From NCBI GenBank assembly GCA_002435335.1, contig DJMI01000093.1, positions 1,259 to 24,164 on the forward strand: a stretch of DNA of 22,906 nt. Reading direction: 5' to 3'. The notes beneath the pieces were generated by a model. The model was not told where the DNA came from. It was given only the letters and a program-made list of their open reading frames with translations, and made no database searches. A program made the translations under genes and the position numbers. The stretch comes from Nitrosomonas sp. UBA6494. Lineage in GTDB: Bacteria; Pseudomonadota; Gammaproteobacteria; Burkholderiales; Nitrosomonadaceae. This document shows positions 1 through 7,584 of this stretch, in pieces (position 1 is the first letter of the stretch; every line of letters begins with the position of its first letter).

Positions 1-89
1 TGCGTTACCTTCCAGACTCGAGTTTGGTAGAGCCGCCAGATTTCCTGACGATCCAGTAAAGTTAAGCGGGTGCGTTTATGTATGTTCAT
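1..89 (-). CDS. N-terminus of a probable transposase (IS481-like HTH), cut by the window edge
   Basis: The minus strand opens an ATG frame that runs off the left edge without a stop, giving 29 residues that begin MNIHKRTRLTLLDRQEIWRL and end near WKVT. The opening MNIHKxTRLT and the following helix resemble the helix-turn-helix start of IS481-type transposases, from memory of the family. A GGGAG Shine-Dalgarno lies about 11 bases before the ATG, inside the loop of a hairpin described separately. No terminal repeat or target duplication can be confirmed, because most of the element would lie outside the window. It sits downstream of, and in the same direction as, the L,D-transpeptidase gene. 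It could instead be a fragment or an unrelated small DNA-binding protein. Confidence 0.5.
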   Translation of the reverse strand, partial: MNIHKRTRLTLLDRQEIWRLYQTRVWKVT

Positions 90-90
90 C

Positions 91-114
91 TACAGTATTC
101 TCCCAAATACTGTA
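91..114 (-). promoter_or_regulatory. Hairpin holding the Shine-Dalgarno of the edge transposase in its loop
   Basis: TACAGTATT and AATACTGTA form a perfect 9-bp inverted repeat separated by 6 bases. Read on the minus strand, the loop is TGGGAG, the only good ribosome binding site for the ATG at 89. The stem ends one base before that ATG. Such a fold could limit translation or serve as a regulator site. It has no following T-run, so it is not a typical terminator for the upstream L,D-transpeptidase gene. Confidence 0.5.
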
Positions 115-147
115 AACAACGCTAGAAATTCTTACAGCAACAAAATT

Positions 148-627
148 TCAGATAGTTATATAGACTTCGGTGCCAACGCAAACTTGATCGAATAACCCAA
201 TTAAATCGCTATTGCGCATCCGAATGCAACCGATCGAACCCGGTTTTCCCATCTCGACACTATCCGGCGTTCCATGAATGTATATAAAGCGGCGCATCGT
301 ATCCACTGACCCCATGCGATTAAAACCCGGCTCGCAACCGGATAGCCATAAGATCCGTGTCAAGATCCAATCGCGCTTAGGAAATTGTCTCCCCAATTCC
401 GCCGTATAGATTTCACCCGTTGGTCGACGTTTGATAAAAACGGTATTGACTGGTTGGCCGGCACCAATTTTGGCTCGAATGATATGCTTACCCAATGGGG
501 TGCAGAAACTGCCATTTTGCTGCCCAGTACCGTTTCTTGACGAGGAAATCTGGTATTGGCAAATGCTGGCGCCGCAATCATCAAGAACATTCATTTGCTG
601 CATGGAAATATCAATGTTAATTTTCAT
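148..627 (-). CDS. L,D-transpeptidase (YkuD/ErfK-YbiS fold) family protein
   Basis: The predicted 159-residue protein carries the YkuD catalytic signature: HGTPD with His118, then GSIGCIR with Cys134 and Arg136, the layout expected of L,D-transpeptidases that make 3-3 crosslinks or attach proteins to meso-diaminopimelate in murein. The start chosen is the ATG at 627, seven bases after the tadA stop and preceded by GAGG at good spacing. A longer frame from 663 would overlap tadA and lacks such a site. No signal peptide or membrane anchor is visible at either start, which is odd for a periplasmic enzyme, so export or substrate is uncertain. It probably forms a two-gene operon with tadA. The family call is firm and the physiological role is not. 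Confidence 0.85.
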   Translation of the reverse strand: MKINIDISMQQMNVLDDCGASICQYQISSSRNGTGQQNGSFCTPLGKHIIRAKIGAGQPVNTVFIKRRPTGEIYTAELGRQFPKRDWILTRILWLSGCEPGFNRMGSVDTMRRFIYIHGTPDSVEMGKPGSIGCIRMRNSDLIGLFDQVCVGTEVYITI

Positions 628-634
628 ATCTGCC

Positions 635-1108
635 TCATTCTGATATTTCACGCTTTTTTGCAAAAAACTGCTTTAGCAGCGCACCACCTTCCGTTGCCAG
701 GATGCCTGCATCAACTTGCAAATGATGATTCAAGCTGGTTTGTGCAGGTAAGTCGACAATACTGCCGCATGCGCCCGTCTTCGGATCAGCTGCGGCATAT
801 ACTAAGCGCTGGATACGTGCATGAAAAATAGCACCAATGCACATTACACAAGGTTCTAAAGTTACATACAACGTACAACCCGGCAACCGATAATTCTCCA
901 AGTAATTAGCCGCATCTCGTAATGCCATGATTTCCGCGTGCGCGGATGGATCCGCTGCAGCAATCGGACGATTAAACCCTTTTCCAATAATAATGCCATC
1001 TCGAACCACGACAGCACCGACCGGAACTTCCCCGCTTTCTTGAGCTTGTTTGGCAAGCACGAGAGCGGCTTGCATGAATCGAATATCCGAATCTATTTCC
1101 AACTTCAT
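635..1108 (-). CDS. tadA: tRNA-specific adenosine-34 deaminase TadA
   Basis: This 157-residue cytidine-deaminase-fold protein has the zinc and catalytic motif HAE (His57, Glu59) and PCVMC (Cys87, Cys90), with VPVGAVVV near residue 28 and the FHARI segment typical of TadA. TadA converts A34 to inosine in the anticodon of tRNA-Arg(ACG) in the cytoplasm, which is essential for decoding CGN codons in most bacteria. Length matches the family. The ATG at 1108 gives the usual N-terminal helix; a Met at residue 12 lies inside that helix and is a less likely start. The gene is divergent from prmB and lies directly upstream of the L,D-transpeptidase gene, with a 7-base gap. Confidence 0.95.
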   Translation of the reverse strand: MKLEIDSDIRFMQAALVLAKQAQESGEVPVGAVVVRDGIIIGKGFNRPIAAADPSAHAEIMALRDAANYLENYRLPGCTLYVTLEPCVMCIGAIFHARIQRLVYAAADPKTGACGSIVDLPAQTSLNHHLQVDAGILATEGGALLKQFFAKKREISE

Positions 1109-1130
1109 AACTCTTTGTGATTACAGCAAA

Positions 1131-1160
1131 CTGTCCCCTGGCAGCACTTTGTGCTACATT
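1131..1160 (+). promoter_or_regulatory. Possible promoter for prmB
   Basis: TACATT at 1155-1160 is preceded by TG at the extended -10 position, with a weak CTGTCC 18 bases upstream. Transcription from here would begin near 1167, which would exclude the GTG at 1151 as start of prmB and favour the ATG at 1190. The match is modest. Confidence 0.3.
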
Positions 1161-1189
1161 GCTACCCCTTTTCCGTCAATGTCACCACC

Positions 1190-2095
1190 ATGATCGCTCA
1201 AGCCTATACACAAATGAAAACCATCCGCGATTTGTTGCGATTCTCGGTTAGTCAATTCAACCAAGCCGGTTTGTATTTTGGTCACGGCTCTACGAATGCA
1301 TATGATGAAGCGGCTTATCTTATTCTGAAAACACTCCATTTACCACTGGATCAACTCGAGCCGTTTCTCGATGCCCGTTTAACCGAAACGGAGTGTAAAC
1401 ACGTACTGAATGTCATTCAACGCCGCGTAGATGACAGAATTCCAGCTGCTTACTTAACGCACGAAGCTTGGCTCGGCGAGTACAGCTTCTATGTCGACGA
1501 ACGCGTCATCATCCCACGCTCGTTCATCGCCGAATTATTGCAAACTCAATTCGCACCTTGGATCACGAATCCGGATACCATCGGTAATGCACTGGATCTT
1601 TGTACCGGTTCGGGTTGTCTTGCCATACTGATGGCGCACGCATTCGAAAATGCGCAAATCGATGCCGCCGACATTTCTACGCATGCACTCGCCGTAGCGC
1701 ATAAAAATCTGCAGGATTACGAATTAACGCAAAGAATCGAACTGATTGAATCCGATTTATTCTCCACATTGCAAGGAAGACGCTACGACCTGATTGTCAG
1801 CAATCCACCCTACGTCAACGCCGAATCAATGCAGCGATTGCCTCCAGAATATCGGTACGAACCGCATGCTGCTCTTGCCAGCGGCAGCGACGGTCTGGAT
1901 GCAACCCGCATCATACTGCAGCAAGCTGCGCAGCACTTAACCGATAGTGGTATCCTGGTGGTTGAAATCGGACACAACCGCACCGAACTGGAACAAGCTT
2001 TTCCCGAGTTACCGTTTACTTGGCTCGAGACCAGCGCGGGAAACGAATTTGTTTTTTTACTCGAAGAGAATCAATTACCGCATCAACATACATGA
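1190..2095 (+). CDS. prmB: 50S ribosomal protein L3 N5-glutamine methyltransferase PrmB
   Basis: The protein is a class I SAM-dependent methyltransferase of the HemK/PrmA-like glutamine family. With the ATG at 1190 it has 301 residues. Visible parts are the N-terminal helical domain (TIRDLLRFSVSQFNQAGL), the YVDERVIIPRS linker, SAM motif I DLCTGSGC (136-143), an acidic DAADIS loop and the catalytic NPPY (205-208) that holds the target glutamine amide. The N-terminal domain and the LPPEYRYEP segment after NPPY match PrmB, which methylates L3, rather than PrmC, which methylates release factors. The frame can be extended to a GTG at 1151 (314 residues) or shortened to an ATG at 1214. No start has a strong Shine-Dalgarno. 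It is divergent from tadA. Confidence 0.92.
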   Translation: MIAQAYTQMKTIRDLLRFSVSQFNQAGLYFGHGSTNAYDEAAYLILKTLHLPLDQLEPFLDARLTETECKHVLNVIQRRVDDRIPAAYLTHEAWLGEYSFYVDERVIIPRSFIAELLQTQFAPWITNPDTIGNALDLCTGSGCLAILMAHAFENAQIDAADISTHALAVAHKNLQDYELTQRIELIESDLFSTLQGRRYDLIVSNPPYVNAESMQRLPPEYRYEPHAALASGSDGLDATRIILQQAAQHLTDSGILVVEIGHNRTELEQAFPELPFTWLETSAGNEFVFLLEENQLPHQHT

Positions 2096-2257
2096 TGCTT
2101 TTCAGAAGACGCATGTCATTTTCGCCGAAATGAACTACGTTCAGCATATTGAGGGAACCACAACGTCCACGTGTAATTTCATATCATCACGATACTGAAA
2201 ATCATCCATAAACTCATGCATCTTTTTTATTTTCCACACAAACTATCAGATGCCAGT

Positions 2258-2285
2258 GTTGCTCGTTTTGAAAATTTGCTAGAAT
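2258..2285 (+). promoter_or_regulatory. Probable acpP promoter
   Basis: TAGAAT at 2280-2285 is preceded by TGC, giving an extended -10, with a weak -35 (GTTGCT) at 2258-2263 and 16 bases between. It sits about 35 bases before the acpP start, in the 224-base gap after prmB. The rest of that gap shows no clear terminator or gene. A strong promoter is expected because ACP is among the most abundant proteins. Confidence 0.5.
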
Positions 2286-2319
2286 GACCAAGTTTTTCTT
2301 ACTATAGAGGAAAGTTTAG

Positions 2320-2553
2320 ATGGAAAATATTGAGCAGCGTATTAAAAAAATCGTAGCTGAACAACTGGGTGTCAATGAGGCGGATGTTAAAAACGAATCG
2401 TCTTTTGTTAATGATTTGGGTGCAGATTCTCTCGATACTGTTGAATTAGTTATGGCGCTGGAAGAAGAATTTGATTGTCAGATTCCTGATGAACAAGCCG
2501 AAAAAATCAACACGGTGCAAGAAGCCATCGATTACGTCACCGCTAATACATAA
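2320..2553 (+). CDS. acpP: Acyl carrier protein
   Basis: This 77-residue acidic protein is a standard type II acyl carrier protein. The GADSLDTVELVMALEEEF block holds Ser37, the site where AcpS attaches 4'-phosphopantetheine. ACP carries growing acyl chains for fatty acid synthesis and supplies acyl groups to phospholipid and lipid A synthesis in the cytoplasm. An AGGAAA ribosome binding site lies about 9 bases before the ATG. fabF follows after 39 bases, the common acpP-fabF pairing. The usual upstream fabH-fabD-fabG genes are not here; prmB occupies that position. Length and sequence leave little doubt. Confidence 0.98.
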   Translation: MENIEQRIKKIVAEQLGVNEADVKNESSFVNDLGADSLDTVELVMALEEEFDCQIPDEQAEKINTVQEAIDYVTANT

Positions 2554-2592
2554 TTAGCAAATTATTAACAACGTAATGTAAACGGGGTCAAT

Positions 2593-3834
2593 TTGTCCAA
2601 ACGTAAGGTGGTCGTAACCGGCCTTGGTATCGTATCTCCGGTTGGAAGTACAATTTCAAGCGCATGGGAAAATATAATTGCTGGAAAATCCGGAATCACG
2701 CGGATTACTCGTTTTGATGCATCGAATTTCACTTCGCAAATCGCAGGGGAAGTAAAAGACTTCGACGTCAATCAATATCTTTCTGTCAAAGAAGCACGCC
2801 GCATGGATGTATTTATCCACTATGGCATGGCTGCTTCAATTCAAGCTGTAAAAGATGCCGGGATTGATGATATAACACTTCTTAATGCTGAACGAATCGG
2901 TGTCAATATCGGCTCTGGTATCGGTGGTTTACCGATGATTGAAAACACCGATTCCGCATATCATGCAGGCGGGCCGCGCAAGATTTCACCCTTTTTTATT
3001 CCCAGCACCATCATCAACATGATAGCGGGAAATTTATCGATCATGTATGGCTACAAAGGCCCTAATATTGCGATTGTAACCGCCTGCACCACGGCAACGC
3101 ACAGCATTGGCAACTCGGCACGCATGATCGAATACGGCGATGCCGATGTCATGGTATGTGGTGGCGCAGAATCCTGCGTCACACCGCTTGCGATTGGTGG
3201 ATTTGCTTCAGCCAAAGCGCTGTCTTCGCAAAATGACGATCCGGCATCGGCAAGTCGCCCATGGGATATCGATCGTGACGGATTTGTTTTGGGCGAAGGC
3301 GCCGGTATCATGGTTTTAGAAGAATTGGAGCATGCAAAGCGCCGCGGCGCAAAGATTTATGCCGAATTACCCGGTTTTGGCATGAGCGCAGACGCATTCC
3401 ATATGACGGCCCCTTGCGATGACGGCGAAGGTGCCGCACGCTGCATGACCAATGCCCTGAGAAATGCGGGAATCAATACGACTGATGTCGATTATATCAA
3501 TGCACACGGCACTTCCACACCACTTGGCGATATTGCGGAAACCATCGCAGTAAAACGGTGTTTAGGCGATCACGCGAAAAAAGTTGCCATCAGTTCGACC
3601 AAATCGATGACAGGACACCTGCTTGGTGCTGCAGGCGGCATAGAAGCGGTTTTCTCAGCACTTGCCATTTACCATCAAATCGCACCACCGACAATCAATC
3701 TTGTCAATCAAGATCCACAGTGTGATTTGGACTATATTCCCAATACTGCAAGAGAGATGAATATTAACGTAGCGCTCTCAAATTCTTTTGGCTTCGGTGG
3801 AACAAACGGAACTCTTGTTTTCCGTCGTGTTTAA
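2593..3834 (+). CDS. fabF: 3-oxoacyl-[ACP] synthase II (KAS II)
   Basis: The 413-residue protein is a thiolase-fold condensing enzyme with the Cys-His-His triad: Cys165 in TACTTATHSIG, His305 in NAHGTSTP and His342 in STKSMTGHLLGAAG. The C-terminal NSFGFGGTNGTLVF loop is also present. FabF condenses malonyl-ACP with acyl-ACP and is needed to elongate palmitoleate to cis-vaccenate. The start is a TTG at 2593: the translation from it begins MSKRKVVVTGLGIVSPVG, exactly the family N-terminus, and GGGG stands a few bases upstream. No ATG or GTG fits. The gene lies between acpP and mltG, with a 17-base gap to mltG, so all three are probably cotranscribed. Confidence 0.97.
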   Translation: MSKRKVVVTGLGIVSPVGSTISSAWENIIAGKSGITRITRFDASNFTSQIAGEVKDFDVNQYLSVKEARRMDVFIHYGMAASIQAVKDAGIDDITLLNAERIGVNIGSGIGGLPMIENTDSAYHAGGPRKISPFFIPSTIINMIAGNLSIMYGYKGPNIAIVTACTTATHSIGNSARMIEYGDADVMVCGGAESCVTPLAIGGFASAKALSSQNDDPASASRPWDIDRDGFVLGEGAGIMVLEELEHAKRRGAKIYAELPGFGMSADAFHMTAPCDDGEGAARCMTNALRNAGINTTDVDYINAHGTSTPLGDIAETIAVKRCLGDHAKKVAISSTKSMTGHLLGAAGGIEAVFSALAIYHQIAPPTINLVNQDPQCDLDYIPNTAREMNINVALSNSFGFGGTNGTLVFRRV

Positions 3835-3851
3835 ATTGAGCCGATTGAAGT

Positions 3852-4868
3852 ATGCAAACGCTTATTCGTCTGCTTATGGCCAGTGTGTCATTAGTAATCC
3901 TGGCCATTTCTTGGCTTTATTTGCATGTACATTCCAGCATTACGCTCCCCACCACACCATATGAATTCACTATAGCGCCTGGCAGCAATCTAAAGCAAGT
4001 AGCACAACAATTATCCGATGCAGGGCTTTTCCCCACCAAATGGTCTCTGATCATCCTCGCACGCTACCGTAACCAAGAGTCCGCTATAAAAGCAGGCGAT
4101 TATAAGCTCACTGAAAGCATCACCCAGATTGAATTATTTGATTATCTTACTCAAGGTGATCCCAAGCATACGGAAATTCGATTTCTTGACGGCTGGACAT
4201 TCACTCAGCTTCGAAAAACTCTGAATGAACACCCCGCAATTCAGAATCGTACCGATAATCTTTCGGAGCAACAAATACTGCAACTAATCGGCGCATCGGA
4301 AACAAATGCCGAAGGATTGTTCTTTCCGGATACTTATTACTTTGTCAGAGGAAATAGCGATCTCGATATTCTGCGGCGCGCTTACCAAAAAATGCAGAAT
4401 CATCTACAGACTCAATGGGAAACTCGCGCAACCTCTCTACCCTTGAGCACGCCCTACGAAGCCCTAATTCTGGCCTCAATCATCGAAAAAGAAACGGGCA
4501 TTGAAAAAGATCGGGCTGAAATCGCCGGCGTTTTCATCAATCGATTGCGAAAAGGAATGCGATTACAAACCGACCCGACGGTAATTTACGGCATGAGAGA
4601 GCAATTTGACGGCAATTTACGCAAACGGGATCTGCAAACCGATCACGAGTACAACACCTATACCCGCATCGGATTACCGCCCAGTCCTATCGCAATGCCA
4701 GGATTGGCTTCTATTCGCGCAGCGCTCAATCCGGCAGAAACCGAGTCGCTTTATTTTGTAGCCAAGGGTAATGGAGAATCGCAATTCTCCACTAATCTGT
4801 CCGATCACAATAAAGCTGTCAATCGATACCAAAAGAAATCAAAACAGCCTGATGCAGCAGCCAATTAA
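3852..4868 (+). CDS. mltG: Endolytic murein transglycosylase MltG (YceG family)
   Basis: This 338-residue protein has an N-terminal membrane anchor (about residues 5-25) followed by a periplasmic YceG domain. The LASIIEKETGIEKDR segment (207-221) contains the family catalytic glutamate (Glu212 or Glu214), and MRLQTDPTVIYG (236-247) and the YNTYTRIGLPP segment complete the conserved core. MltG cuts nascent glycan strands next to synthesis complexes and is thought to set strand length. In many proteobacteria mltG follows fabF-pabC and precedes tmk-holB. Here it follows fabF directly and a glycosyltransferase gene comes next, so pabC, tmk and holB are elsewhere or absent. The C-terminal tail is short and alanine/lysine rich. 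Confidence 0.95.
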   Translation: MQTLIRLLMASVSLVILAISWLYLHVHSSITLPTTPYEFTIAPGSNLKQVAQQLSDAGLFPTKWSLIILARYRNQESAIKAGDYKLTESITQIELFDYLTQGDPKHTEIRFLDGWTFTQLRKTLNEHPAIQNRTDNLSEQQILQLIGASETNAEGLFFPDTYYFVRGNSDLDILRRAYQKMQNHLQTQWETRATSLPLSTPYEALILASIIEKETGIEKDRAEIAGVFINRLRKGMRLQTDPTVIYGMREQFDGNLRKRDLQTDHEYNTYTRIGLPPSPIAMPGLASIRAALNPAETESLYFVAKGNGESQFSTNLSDHNKAVNRYQKKSKQPDAAAN

Positions 4869-4895
4869 ACAGCGCACTTAACCACGTGGAATTAA

Positions 4896-7532
4896 ATGAT
4901 CCAATTTTCCATTGTAGTGCCTACCCTCAATGAATCCGAGAATATCGATTTATTATTGACCCGGATCTACGCACAAAACCTATCACCTGATACTTTTGAA
5001 ATCATTTTTGTCGATGATGGATCTACCGATGGTACGCCGGACAAGATACGTGCATGGAACCGACATCAAGTGCGATTGATTGAGCGTCGAGAGAAGCCGG
5101 ATCTCATCGCATCGATTCTTGCCGGTGCAGCTGCCGCTAAAAGCGATGTTATCGTCGTCATGGATGCTGATCTTAGTCATCCACCCGAGCAAGTGCCAGC
5201 ATTAGTAGCACCAATTATCAACGATACTCACGACGTTGTTATCGGCAGTCGTTATATCGCAGGAGGCAGCTCGGAAAACTGGCCGCTGCATCGTCAATTG
5301 TTGTCGCGTATCGGCTGCTTGGCAGCACAACCGATTTGCGACGTTAAGGATGCGACATCGGGTTTTTTCGCATTTCGCCGTGAACTGGCTGACAATATTC
5401 CCAATCAAGCCTACGGTTACAAAATTTTACTCGAATTGCTTGTTGCCAATCACGGAAAAATACGCATCGAAGAAATACCGATTTGTTTCCATGATCGCAC
5501 TCACGGCTCATCCAAATTATCACTGTTACACCAAAAAGCTTATATACAACGCTTAATAGCGCTTGCCGGTGGAACAATCACCTTCAACACTGCAAGCCGT
5601 TTTGCTGCAATTGGTTTTTTAGGCGTATTTATTGATGTAGCGATCTTTCAATGGATGATGAGTAACGGCGCAAGCCTAGCTCTAGCACATTTCATCAGTT
5701 TCTTGATAGCAGCGACCTCGAATTACACACTTAATTCCAAATGGTCTTTTCGTGAACATCATTTAGGGCATTTGCATTTGCAGCAATTTGGCCGTTTTCT
5801 AATAGTAGCCATACTATCACTCTTACTGCGCGGCGGTATATTAGCTTTATTGGTTTATGCTTGGCATTTACCGCCGCTATTGGCCATTTTCCCAGCCATT
5901 CTGGCTACTGCATTAGTCAATTACCTCGGATCGGCTTTTTATGTGTTTCCTGATAAAAATAATCAAACACCAGACGATATCCGTTGGCGCACAGCCGCTA
6001 TCGGCATCGTTGCCTATATATTGTTACTGCGTCTGATTTATTTCGGTTTAGCCGAGCTTGTCCCCGATGAAGCATATTATTGGCAGTATGCGCAGCACAT
6101 GGATTTAAGTTTCTACGATCATCCTCCCATGGTTGCCTGGTTGATTTGGCTAGGTACAGCAATTTTTGGGAACAATGAGTTCGGTGTGCGCATCGGCGCA
6201 CTTCTGTGCGGCTTGGTCACAATAGGGTACCTCTACGCGTTAGCAAAAAACCTTTACGACAAATCCACCGCAATGCGCGCCGTGCTTTTATTGGTTATCC
6301 TGCCGATCGGATTTGCCACTGGCCTAGCGATGATTCCTGATGCGCCACTGATGGCTGCTTGGGCTGCCACACTTTATTATATGGAGCGCGCATTGATCTC
6401 AGGTCAACGCAATGCGTGGCTTGGCATGGGAATTGCATTTGGTCTTGGGCTACTTTCCAAATACACTCTGGGTCTGCTGGGAATTGCTGCATTAGCATTT
6501 GTCATTGCCGATCCGACAGCACGCCGCTGGATGAAGCTACCGCACCCCTACCTTGCCGCTTTACTGGCGTTATTGATATTTTTTCCCGTAATTCTTTGGA
6601 ATTTTAATCATCAATGGGCATCTTTTGCATTCCAATCCACTCGCATCCTTGACGACGGTAGTTATGAATTTGCGGTACATTACTTAATTATCCATATCAT
6701 CACCCTACTTACCCCCATCGGTTTCATTGCGGCAATTTACGCACTATTTGCTACCAATATAACAGGGTATATACAAAGTCACGAATACCGCCGCAATTTG
6801 TTTGTAATAATCTTTACCGGAACACCATTTCTGATTTGCTTACTACTTAGCACATTCGATCAGCCACGTTTTCATTGGACTGCCCCTATTTGGCTGGCAA
6901 TTATTCCTTCTCTAGCCTGGATGATCGGCAATCATAGCAGCTCAAGCAATTTAACCATAAAAATAAAAGCTGCATGGCAATACACTATTATTATTTGTGT
7001 TTTTACCTATGCTTTAGTTCTGCATTATGTAGTACTGGGAATTCCAGGTATTCCATATCATTCGAAGCTGGCTGAGCACTATTTCTGGCAGGAAGTCGTG
7101 GATGAAATCAAACAAATCGCAGAGTATGTTCGTGACGAATCCGGTCAATTACCCATCATAGTCGGCATGAGTAAATGGTCTGTCGCCAGTGCTTTGGCTT
7201 TTTATTCGCATAACGATAAGCACTGGGACATTCGCTCACGCAATATGTTTGGCGGCAGTGGCTCAATGTATGAGATCTGGTTTCCCGAACAAAAACCGAT
7301 TGATCGTCCAATTATACAAGTCGGCATGAAACGCCGGCATATAGAGAAAATTCAAATTCAGTCCGGAGAAAATAAGATAAGTATTGACACAACCGAAATG
7401 CTTACTCAGCCCGACGATATCAAAAGCAAAACCATATTGCGACATGATATGCCGGTACGAAAAATATATTATCGCATCTCAACAGGATTCAAGGGGGTTA
7501 CACCCACACACAGTCACAGCGAGATTCGTTAA
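4896..7532 (+). CDS. Three-part fusion glycosyltransferase: GT2 synthase, GtrA-like domain, GT39/ArnT-like transferase
   Basis: This 878-residue membrane protein combines three activities usually found in separate or paired proteins. Residues 1-225 are a GT2 domain like dolichyl-phosphate mannose synthase (IVVPTLNESENI, FVDDGSTDGT, MDADLSHPPE with Asp90/Asp92, GSRY). Residues 234-352 look like a GtrA membrane domain (FAAIGFLGVFIDVAIF, NYTLNSKWSF). Residues 365-700 are a GT39/PMT_2 region with the acidic PDEAYYW site (Asp391/Glu392) and DHPPMVAW, and many membrane segments. A soluble C-terminal part of about 170 residues would be periplasmic. A plausible job is to make a polyprenyl-phosphate sugar, flip it and transfer it to a lipid or glycan. 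Sugar and acceptor are unknown. It follows mltG by 27 bases and ends at a strong terminator. Confidence 0.88.
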   Translation: MIQFSIVVPTLNESENIDLLLTRIYAQNLSPDTFEIIFVDDGSTDGTPDKIRAWNRHQVRLIERREKPDLIASILAGAAAAKSDVIVVMDADLSHPPEQVPALVAPIINDTHDVVIGSRYIAGGSSENWPLHRQLLSRIGCLAAQPICDVKDATSGFFAFRRELADNIPNQAYGYKILLELLVANHGKIRIEEIPICFHDRTHGSSKLSLLHQKAYIQRLIALAGGTITFNTASRFAAIGFLGVFIDVAIFQWMMSNGASLALAHFISFLIAATSNYTLNSKWSFREHHLGHLHLQQFGRFLIVAILSLLLRGGILALLVYAWHLPPLLAIFPAILATALVNYLGSAFYVFPDKNNQTPDDIRWRTAAIGIVAYILLLRLIYFGLAELVPDEAYYWQYAQHMDLSFYDHPPMVAWLIWLGTAIFGNNEFGVRIGALLCGLVTIGYLYALAKNLYDKSTAMRAVLLLVILPIGFATGLAMIPDAPLMAAWAATLYYMERALISGQRNAWLGMGIAFGLGLLSKYTLGLLGIAALAFVIADPTARRWMKLPHPYLAALLALLIFFPVILWNFNHQWASFAFQSTRILDDGSYEFAVHYLIIHIITLLTPIGFIAAIYALFATNITGYIQSHEYRRNLFVIIFTGTPFLICLLLSTFDQPRFHWTAPIWLAIIPSLAWMIGNHSSSSNLTIKIKAAWQYTIIICVFTYALVLHYVVLGIPGIPYHSKLAEHYFWQEVVDEIKQIAEYVRDESGQLPIIVGMSKWSVASALAFYSHNDKHWDIRSRNMFGGSGSMYEIWFPEQKPIDRPIIQVGMKRRHIEKIQIQSGENKISIDTTEMLTQPDDIKSKTILRHDMPVRKIYYRISTGFKGVTPTHSHSEIR

Positions 7533-7550
7533 TTTACTACTTCACCACAC

Positions 7551-7578
7551 AAAAAAACCCGCTGACGCGGGTTTTTTT
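7551..7578. terminator. Bidirectional intrinsic terminator
   Basis: A7-CCCGC pairs with GCGGG-T7 around a TGAC loop: a perfect 12-bp stem with an A-run on one side and a T-run on the other, so it works in both directions. It lies between the convergent ends of the glycosyltransferase fusion (stop at 7532) and desA (stop at 7585). Confidence 0.95.
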
Positions 7579-7584
7579 GATTAA

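Noticed and set aside
1109..1130. TG-extended TGTAAT box on the minus strand directly before tadA
   Set aside because: It would give an almost leaderless tadA message, and no -35 is visible at the right distance; the match is too weak to report as a promoter.
1143..1155. AGCAC-TTT-GTGCT inverted repeat before prmB
   Set aside because: A 5-bp stem with no T-run and no conserved context is expected by chance.
4983..5577. Frames in other phases within the GT2 part of the fusion gene
   Set aside because: The main 878-codon frame has full motif support; the others show no ribosome site or recognisable domain.
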